Positions 58,403-64,000 of a stretch of DNA of 64,000 nt are shown here, in pieces. A model generated the notes under the pieces. The model was not told the DNA's origin. It did not search any database and saw only the letters and a list, made by a program, of their open reading frames with translations. A program made the translations under genes and the position numbers. The DNA comes from Citrobacter portucalensis (lineage in GTDB: Bacteria; Pseudomonadota; Gammaproteobacteria; Enterobacterales; Enterobacteriaceae): the NCBI RefSeq assembly GCF_002042885.1, contig NZ_MVFY01000006.1:62001-126000 (forward strand). Reading direction: 5' to 3'. How positions within the stretch are numbered: position 1 is the first letter of the stretch; every line of letters begins with the position of its first letter.

Positions 58403-59317
58403 ATGGAAGAGGTTATGAGAGGAAAAATACCCAAGACGGAGTTGCTGGTAACTTTTGAAGTTGTTGCGCGTCACGAAAGTTATACCCGGGCAGCTGAAGA
58501 GCTGGCTTTGACACAAAGTGCTGTTTTCCGCCAGGTAAATGCACTGGAGGATTTTCTCAATACCGCGCTATTTAATCATGCCAAAAAACGCATTTTCTTA
58601 AATGCGGCCGGCAAACACTATTTAAGTATCGTTAAAGAAACGTTAAATAAACTTGAACGAGATACGACGACGATAATGACCTGGCAGCCGACGGTACAGG
58701 TTATTGAGCTGGCGGTGAATCCGACGTTCAGCACGCACTGGCTGATCCCAAACCTGCGTGAATTTAACAAACTTAATCCTGATATTATCGTGAACATTCA
58801 TTCCCTGGCGAATATTGGTGATTTTCTCAATCGAGAGTATGACGCGGCAATCATGCGCGAAGACTTTTATTCGCCATGGTCAGGGGTTGAGTACCTGTTT
58901 GAAGAGGAAATTCTGCCGGTTTGCAGTCGCTGTTTGCTGGCCGAACCGAAACGAAAACTGGCTGTGAACGAATTACTAAACGAATTTCCGCTCTTACACC
59001 AAAGCACGCGCATCAAAGGGTGGCAGGAGTGGTTTGCGCTGTCAGATGTCAGCAGTCCGCTGGTGAATAAAGGTCCGAGATTTGATTTGTTATCGATGCT
59101 GATCGCGGCGGTCCGCTCTAATCTGGGCGTTGCGCTGCTCCCACGTTTTGCCATTCAGCACGATCTGGACAGCGGTGATATGGTCATTCCTTGCGATGTT
59201 CCAATGCGTACCGGGAATCGATTTATTATGACGTGGCGTGAAGAGAAATCGGAATCCGAGCATTTACAGATTTTCCGTAACTGGTTGCTCAGTAAGTCCG
59301 TGGTATCGCCTGCCTGA
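58403..59317 (+). CDS. LysR-family regulator, GcvA-like
   Basis: A 304-residue LysR-type regulator. The winged helix is at residues 13-70 (TELLVTFEVVARHESYTRAAEEL, LTQSAVFRQVNALEDFL) and a substrate-binding domain follows. It faces the minus-strand fumarase/cobO genes tail to tail across a BIME. A homologous regulator sits in the glutamate-fermentation island of E. coli O157:H7 as I recall, so it may control that pathway. An alternative start is the ATG four codons downstream; neither has an ideal ribosome-binding site. Confidence 0.85.
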   Translation: MEEVMRGKIPKTELLVTFEVVARHESYTRAAEELALTQSAVFRQVNALEDFLNTALFNHAKKRIFLNAAGKHYLSIVKETLNKLERDTTTIMTWQPTVQVIELAVNPTFSTHWLIPNLREFNKLNPDIIVNIHSLANIGDFLNREYDAAIMREDFYSPWSGVEYLFEEEILPVCSRCLLAEPKRKLAVNELLNEFPLLHQSTRIKGWQEWFALSDVSSPLVNKGPRFDLLSMLIAAVRSNLGVALLPRFAIQHDLDSGDMVIPCDVPMRTGNRFIMTWREEKSESEHLQIFRNWLLSKSVVSPA

Positions 59318-59394
59318 AGGTGGCTTGCGCCTTATCAGGCCTACAACGATGGGTAGGCCGGATAAGACGCGTTAGCATCGTTATCCGGCAAAAG
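59313..59394. repeat. BIME between the LysR gene and cobO
   Basis: GCCTGAAGGTGGCTTGCGCCTTATCAGGC followed by GGCCGGATAAGACGC and GCATCGTTATCCGGC: two opposed REP units between convergent genes. It overlaps the last codons of the LysR gene and may act as the shared terminator. Confidence 0.85.
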
Positions 59395-59399
59395 AACGG

Positions 59400-60002
59400 C
59401 TACCAGTCGATCCCAACCTGTGCCTGAATACCGCGGTCAAACGCGTGTTTGACCGGGCGAATTTCACTGACCGTATCGGCCAGTTCCAGTAACAGCGTAT
59501 GGCATCCGCGTCCTGTGACGATAACGCTCTGACCGGCAGGACGATTTTCGATGGCGCTGATAACCTCTTGCGTATCCAGATAGTGGTAAGCAAGCATGTA
59601 GGTGAGTTCATCCAGCACCACTAGATCGTAATGCGCATCAGCCAGCATGCGCTTACTTTCCTGCCAGACAACCGTTGCCGCCTCGATATCTGCTTGCCGA
59701 TTTTGGGTTTCCCAGGTAAATCCGGTACCCATAATATGGAACTCGACGCCGAGGGGGTGCAGGGTGTTGTACTCGCCATTGTCCCACTGACCTTTAATAA
59801 ACTGCGCGATGCCAACGGTTTTTCCGTGACCCACTGCGCGCGTTGCCGTGCCAAAGGCTGCGGTGGATTTTCCTTTTCCGTTGCCGGTGAAGACAATTAG
59901 GATCCCTTTCTTCTCCGTTGCCGCCGCTACGCGGGTATCAACCTGCTCTTTCAGCTTCTGCTGACGCTGACGGTGTCTGTCGTTATTGGCGCGCGCTTCC
60001 AT
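59400..60002 (-). CDS. cobO: Cob(I)alamin adenosyltransferase, CobO/BtuR type
   Basis: A 200-residue ATP:corrinoid adenosyltransferase that makes adenosylcobalamin. The Walker A-like loop FTGNGKGKSTAAFG is at residues 37-50; other blocks are VGIAQFIKGQW, LVVLDELTYML and VIVTGRG. It lies nine bases after the fumarase gene and has an AAGGAG site, so the two form an operon. E. coli and Salmonella carry the housekeeping copy near trp, so this is probably a second, pathway-specific copy. Confidence 0.92.
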   Translation of the reverse strand: MEARANNDRHRQRQQKLKEQVDTRVAAATEKKGILIVFTGNGKGKSTAAFGTATRAVGHGKTVGIAQFIKGQWDNGEYNTLHPLGVEFHIMGTGFTWETQNRQADIEAATVVWQESKRMLADAHYDLVVLDELTYMLAYHYLDTQEVISAIENRPAGQSVIVTGRGCHTLLLELADTVSEIRPVKHAFDRGIQAQVGIDW

Positions 60003-60011
60003 GGAAACTCC

Positions 60012-61664
60012 TTAATGCCCTGCCGGACAAGTTGCGCAGCGATGCTGCTGCTCGAACTGGCTAAAGAAGTTATTGCCTTTGTCATCCACTAATACGAAGG
60101 CCGGCATATTTTTAACTTCCATCATCCATACGGCTTCCATTCCCAGTTCGGGATATTCAAGGCACTGCAGGCTTTTCACGTACTGCTGTGCCAGCAGGGC
60201 TGCTGCACCGCCAATGCTGCCGAGGCTAAATCCACCGTGTTTGTGACAGGCATCAGTGACCTGCTGGCTACGGTTACCCTTGGTGAGCATAATGAGGCTG
60301 CCACCTTGTGCCTGGAAAGCATCGACATACCCATCCATGCGCCCGCCGGTGGTGGGCCCCATTGAGCCACAAGCCTGATTTTCCGGGGTTTTGGCGGGAC
60401 CCGCGTAGTAAACGATATGCTTTTTCATGTATTCCGGCATCGGTTCGCCGTTATCCAGTCGCGCTTTGATGTTCGCGTGGGCGATATCGCGAGCGACAAC
60501 AATCGGGCCGCTTAACGACAGGCGTGTACCAATGGGCAGAGCGGAAAGGTCATGCAGGATGTCACGCAGCGGACGGTTCAGATCCAGTTGTACGGTCTGA
60601 GCGCCGTTTTCTACTCGCTGTGAATCAGGAATGAATTTGCCCGGATTATGCTCGAGTTTCTCCAGCCAGATACCGTGTTTATTAATTTTGGCCTTAATGT
60701 TACGGTCGGCTGAGCAGGAGAGGGCCATCGCGATTGGGCAGGAGCCGCCGTGGCGCGGTAAGCGAATTACGCGGATATCGTGGGCAAAGTATTTGCCGCC
60801 AAACTGCGCCCCGATGCCAAACTCGCGGCTGGCATTGAGCAACTCGGCTTCCAGCGCCGTATCACGGAACGCCTGGCCCAGCTCGTTCCCGCTGGTGGGT
60901 AGATTATCGTAATATTTGGTTGAAGCCAGTTTGGCGACTTTCAGCGCCTGGTCGGCGGATAAGCCCCCAACCACAAAAGCGATGTGATACGGCGGACAAG
61001 CGGCTGTACCCAGTGATTTCATTTTTTCGATCAGGAACGCAGTGAGTTTTTCCGGCTGTAGAATGGATTTGGTTTCCTGGAACAGCGCCGCTTTGTTAGC
61101 TGAGCCGCCACCTTTATTGACGAACAAGAAACGGTATTCGTTACCTGGGGTGGCGCTAATGTCGATTTGTGCGGGCAGGTTGGTCTGGGTATTGACCTCG
61201 GTATACATATCCAGCGGGGCATTTTGCGAGTAACGCAGGTTGTTTTCGGTAAAGGTGGAATACACGCCTTTGCTTAATGCTTCTGCGTCATCGCCGCCGG
61301 TCCAGACATGTTGTCCTTTGCTGGCCACTATGGTTGCCGTCCCGGTATCCTGGCAGTTGGGCAGTACGCCTTTAGCTGAAACCTCTGCATTGCGCAGCAG
61401 CTGCAATGCGACGTACTTATCGTTACTGCTGGCCTGTGGGTCGTGCAAAATGCTGGCAATCTGTTTTAAATGTCCGGCGCGCAGGAAAAATGAAGCCTCA
61501 TAAAACGCCTGCTGTGCTAACAAGGTTAACGCTTCCGGTGCAACCTTGATCACTTCCTCTCCGTCTAACTCCGTTACCGTAACGTGCTGGTTACTAAGTA
61601 ATTCATACTCGGTACTATCTTTACTCTGAACAAAGAGTTCCTGCCAGACAAATGGTTTAGACAT
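60012..61664 (-). CDS. fumD: Class I fumarase, candidate mesaconase
   Basis: A 550-residue class I, oxygen-sensitive [4Fe-4S] hydratase like FumA/FumB (548 in E. coli). Cluster cysteines are visible in [21 protein letters not shown] and [11 protein letters not shown]. The sequence and its pairing with cobO resemble the FumD fumarase/mesaconase of the E. coli O157:H7 glutamate-fermentation island, which hydrates mesaconate to citramalate. Fumarase activity on fumarate/malate is equally expected. The gene name is by context and remembered similarity. Confidence 0.88.
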   Translation of the reverse strand: MSKPFVWQELFVQSKDSTEYELLSNQHVTVTELDGEEVIKVAPEALTLLAQQAFYEASFFLRAGHLKQIASILHDPQASSNDKYVALQLLRNAEVSAKGVLPNCQDTGTATIVASKGQHVWTGGDDAEALSKGVYSTFTENNLRYSQNAPLDMYTEVNTQTNLPAQIDISATPGNEYRFLFVNKGGGSANKAALFQETKSILQPEKLTAFLIEKMKSLGTAACPPYHIAFVVGGLSADQALKVAKLASTKYYDNLPTSGNELGQAFRDTALEAELLNASREFGIGAQFGGKYFAHDIRVIRLPRHGGSCPIAMALSCSADRNIKAKINKHGIWLEKLEHNPGKFIPDSQRVENGAQTVQLDLNRPLRDILHDLSALPIGTRLSLSGPIVVARDIAHANIKARLDNGEPMPEYMKKHIVYYAGPAKTPENQACGSMGPTTGGRMDGYVDAFQAQGGSLIMLTKGNRSQQVTDACHKHGGFSLGSIGGAAALLAQQYVKSLQCLEYPELGMEAVWMMEVKNMPAFVLVDDKGNNFFSQFEQQHRCATCPAGH

Positions 61665-61690
61665 GTTTACTTCTCACCTCTTCGTGTTGT

Positions 61691-61771
61691 TTACCGGATG
61701 GCGCTTCGCTTATCCGACCTACATCAATGCGTTAATCGTAGGCCGGATAAGCGAAGCGCCATCCGGCGTAA
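61691..61771. repeat. BIME between glsA and the fumarase gene
   Basis: Two opposed REP units, ACCGGATGGCGCTTCGCTTATCC and GGATAAGCGAAGCGCCATCCGG, whose arms are nearly exact inverted copies of each other, around a GCGTTAAT spacer. Confidence 0.9.
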
Positions 61772-61773
61772 AG

Positions 61774-62775
61774 TTATTTGGCTAAAAAGACATTGGCTTT
61801 TGTCGCTTCGGCGACATATTCGATAGTTTTCTGGGCACGAACGCTGTTTCCGGCTTCATCAAGCGGTGGAGAATAGACCGCAATCGCATATTCGCCTGGG
61901 ACAACGGCAACCATGCCGCCGCCGACGCCGCTTTTCGCCGGGATGCCAACGGTGTACAGCCATTTACCGCTACCGTCGTAAAGCCCGGCAATTGCCATTT
62001 CTGCCAGCACCTGCGGAACATATTTCTCATTCAGCAACTGTTTACCGTTGAACGGAGATTTGCCTTTGTTCGCGAGTACGGCACCCATTTTGGCCAGTTG
62101 CTCAACGGTGATATCCACCGAACACTGGCGGGTATAAATTTCAACGGCTTCGTCAGTGTTGCCATAGAAGCTGTTATAGGATTCCATCAGCTTGGCCAGC
62201 GCCTGATTGTGCTGGTTGGTTTCCATTTCAGATTTGAAAACCGGTTCGTTCACGGTGAGAGTGGCATCGGCCCAGACGTTCAGGTTGTCGAGGATTTTGT
62301 TCCAACGATCTGTTTTGTCTTTGGCTTCGATCAGGCTAACGGTGCTCATGGCCCCGGCGTTTACCAGAGGGTTTTCAGGCGCGCCTTTGGTCAGTTCAAC
62401 GGCTAAACCTGAGTTGAATGGCATACCGGTGGCATTGGCGCCAAGTTTATCCAGCACTACCTGAGGACCGTGCTGCTCCATGGCAAGCGCCATGGTGAAC
62501 ACTTTACTCAGGGATTCCATTGGGAAAGGTTTGTTAACATCGCCAACCTGGTAGATCTTGCCGTCCACCGTCGCAATGGTGATGGCAAAATTTTTCGGGC
62601 TATAGGTCGCCAGAGCAGGGATGTAGTCGGCGACTTTTCCATCGTTGTTACTTTTGTACTTCTGATGAGCCTGTTCTATCAGCTTGGCGTAGTCGGGCGT
62701 GGTTTGCGCGAATGTGGTTGCGCTAAACAAGACGCTGAAAGAAAAGAGACTCACGCCGAGAATTGTTTTATTCAT
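61774..62775 (-). CDS. glsA: Periplasmic glutaminase
   Basis: A 333-residue serine-dependent glutaminase of the GlsA family, converting glutamine to glutamate and ammonia. The active-site SxxK is Ser88-Lys91 in PMESLSKVF; other family blocks are NPLVNAGAM, NTDEAVEIYTRQCS and PAKSGVGGGMVA. Unlike E. coli YbaS and YneH (about 310 residues, cytoplasmic), it begins with a Sec signal peptide (MNKTILGVSLFSFSVLFSAT, predicted cleavage after Ala23), so the enzyme is likely exported. It lies between the symporter and fumarase genes, flanked by BIMEs. Confidence 0.92.
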   Translation of the reverse strand: MNKTILGVSLFSFSVLFSATTFAQTTPDYAKLIEQAHQKYKSNNDGKVADYIPALATYSPKNFAITIATVDGKIYQVGDVNKPFPMESLSKVFTMALAMEQHGPQVVLDKLGANATGMPFNSGLAVELTKGAPENPLVNAGAMSTVSLIEAKDKTDRWNKILDNLNVWADATLTVNEPVFKSEMETNQHNQALAKLMESYNSFYGNTDEAVEIYTRQCSVDITVEQLAKMGAVLANKGKSPFNGKQLLNEKYVPQVLAEMAIAGLYDGSGKWLYTVGIPAKSGVGGGMVAVVPGEYAIAVYSPPLDEAGNSVRAQKTIEYVAEATKANVFLAK

Positions 62776-62805
62776 TATGCATTCCTGTTGGTGTGCTCAT
62801 CTTGG

Positions 62806-62890
62806 TGCCGGATGGCGGCGTACCGCCTTATCCGGCCTACGGATGGTTAAACGTTATGTAGGCCGGATAAGCGCGAGCGCCATCCGGCAA
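62806..62890. repeat. BIME between the symporter gene and glsA
   Basis: TGCCGGATGGCGGCG with CCGCCTTATCCGGC, then GGCCGGATAAGCGC with GCGCCATCCGGCA, in opposite orientation around a GTTAAACGTTATG spacer. Confidence 0.88.
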
Positions 62891-62900
62891 TGGCGTTGTG

Positions 62901-64000
62901 TCAGGAGATGGCAACTTCTGACGGTTCGGTCACCGGACGTTCTTGTTCCGGGGTCTTCACCGGCGCAGTTCCACGGCAACCCTGGCCGTAGTGTTCGCCT
63001 TCCCAACGACCCACAATGGCAGCGCCCATGGCGTTACTCATAACGTTCGTGGCGGAACGACCCATATCGAGGAACGGATCGACCCCCATCAGCAGAATCA
63101 GACCTGCTTCTGGAATGTTGAACTGGTTCAGGGTTGCAGCGATAACCACCATTGATGCGCGCGGTACGCCTGCCATTCCTTTTGAGGTCAGCATCAGGAT
63201 TAACAGCATGGTGATTTGCTCGCCCATGCTCAGTTCGATGTTGCACGCCTGGGCAATAAAGACGGTGGCAAATGAGCAATAAGCCATGGAACCGACCAGG
63301 TTAAAGGAATAACCGATAGGCAGAACGAAGCTGGCGATTTTTGAAGAAACACCGAATTTTTCCAGCTTGTCCAGCGTACCCGGGAAGGCGGCTTCAGAGC
63401 TTGAAGTGGTAAAGGCCAGCAGAGCGGGTTCGAGGATTGATTTAGTTAACCGTGCGATGCAAGGCCCGACGATCATCGTAGACAGGCCAATCAGGATCGC
63501 CCACAGCATACCCAGCGTAAGGTAGAACTCACCCATGAAGATCCCGGCGCTAACCATCACACCCAGACCACGTTCGGCAATCAGACCTGAAATAGCGGCA
63601 AAAACGGTCAATGGTGCAAACAGCATGACGTAACCCGTCAGCTTCAGCATGACGTGCACCAGTGAATCCAGCACTTTCACGATAGGATCGGCTTTTTCAC
63701 CAATCGCAGCGAGGCTGCAACCGAGGAAGATTGAGAACACGACGATCTGCAGAATTTCGTTACGCGCCATCGCATCGACAATACTGGTCGGTACCGCGTG
63801 TGAGATGAATACTTTCAGCGTGAATGGCTCTGACTTAACGGCGGCAACGGCTCCGACGTCATGTGGCACAAAGTTGATACCTGCGCCTGGCTGGAAGATA
63901 TTAACGATAACCAGACCCAGTGCAATTGACACCAGAGAGGCGCAAATAAACAGGAAGAAGGTTTTCGAAAATATACGTCCCAGCGTTTTGGCATCGCCCA
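62901..64000 (-). CDS. Dicarboxylate/amino-acid:cation symporter, N-terminus outside window
   Basis: The last 366 or so residues of a DAACS-family (GltP/GltT/DctA) carrier; the frame runs open to the window end (GDAKTLGRIFSKTFFLF upstream of an internal GTG), so the true start lies beyond 64000. Core features are the HP1 serine loop TTSSSEAAFPGTL, the helix-7 segment YSFNLVGSMAY and helix-8 DPFLDMGRSATNVMSNAMG with its substrate-binding Asp, Arg and Asn. Likely glutamate or aspartate uptake, matching the periplasmic glutaminase next to it. Confidence 0.88.
   Translation of the reverse strand, partial: GDAKTLGRIFSKTFFLFICASLVSIALGLVIVNIFQPGAGINFVPHDVGAVAAVKSEPFTLKVFISHAVPTSIVDAMARNEILQIVVFSIFLGCSLAAIGEKADPIVKVLDSLVHVMLKLTGYVMLFAPLTVFAAISGLIAERGLGVMVSAGIFMGEFYLTLGMLWAILIGLSTMIVGPCIARLTKSILEPALLAFTTSSSEAAFPGTLDKLEKFGVSSKIASFVLPIGYSFNLVGSMAYCSFATVFIAQACNIELSMGEQITMLLILMLTSKGMAGVPRASMVVIAATLNQFNIPEAGLILLMGVDPFLDMGRSATNVMSNAMGAAIVGRWEGEHYGQGCRGTAPVKTPEQERPVTEPSEVAIS

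Overview
The window is chromosomal DNA of an enterobacterium close to Escherichia and Salmonella, most likely Citrobacter. Housekeeping proteins (GlnS, Fur, FldA, SdhCDAB, SucABCD, GltA, KdpFABCDE, Pgm) have the E. coli lengths or nearly so, and the backbone order nagB/nagE-glnS-chiPQ-fur-fldA-ybfE-ybfF-seqA-pgm-kdp-ybfA-ybgA-phrB-dtpD-ybgI-pxpBCA-nei-abrB-gltA-sdh-suc is the E. coli/Salmonella order. Four insertions relative to that backbone point to Citrobacter: tcuRABC between chiQ and fur (also in Salmonella), an Rpn-family nuclease between phrB and dtpD, a DUF969/DUF979/pcp block inside the pxp-nei interval, and a long accessory region after sucD. The species assignment is an inference from gene content.

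Layout. 1-6411: divergent nagB/nagE with NagC and CRP sites, glnS, and the chitoporin operon chiPQ with a ChiX pairing site. 6462-11364: tricarballylate/citrate genes tcuC, tcuB, tcuA, tcuR on the minus strand. 11493-16506: fur with its leader ORF uof, fldA, ybfE with a LexA box, ybfF, then seqA-pgm. 16603-24384: complete kdpFABCDE on the minus strand. 24693-28052: ybfA, ybgA, phrB and an Rpn nuclease. 28100-36166: dtpD, then ybgI-pxpBCA-DUF969-DUF979-pcp-nei, which reads as a 5-oxoproline release, transport and hydrolysis module. 36163-49212: abrB, gltA and the TCA super-operon sdhCDAB-sucABCD ending in an SdhX-like 3'UTR sRNA.

49222-55976 is an eight-gene minus-strand operon that I regard as the best candidate for an undescribed system: otnK, otnC, a DeoR regulator and otnI (four-carbon acid-sugar catabolism) are continuous with a BKACE-family beta-keto acid cleavage enzyme, a bile-acid:sodium-symporter-family transporter, a GlcG/HbpS-type protein and an Asp/Glu-racemase-fold protein that lacks the second catalytic cysteine. 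A divergent PocR-domain/AraC activator (56349-57242) faces it. A stand-alone uroporphyrinogen-III methyltransferase gene overlaps the end of that activator tail to tail.

58403-64000 carries a LysR regulator and, convergent to it, a minus-strand run: dicarboxylate/amino-acid symporter (cut by the window end), glutaminase with a Sec signal peptide, class I fumarase and CobO-type cobalamin adenosyltransferase. This matches part of a glutamate-fermentation (methylaspartate) island at the sucD-cydA position: periplasmic glutamine to glutamate, uptake, AdoCbl supply for glutamate mutase, and a fumarase that may act as mesaconase. Glutamate mutase and methylaspartate ammonia-lyase are not in the window. 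REP/BIME palindromes punctuate most transcription-unit ends from pgm onward.
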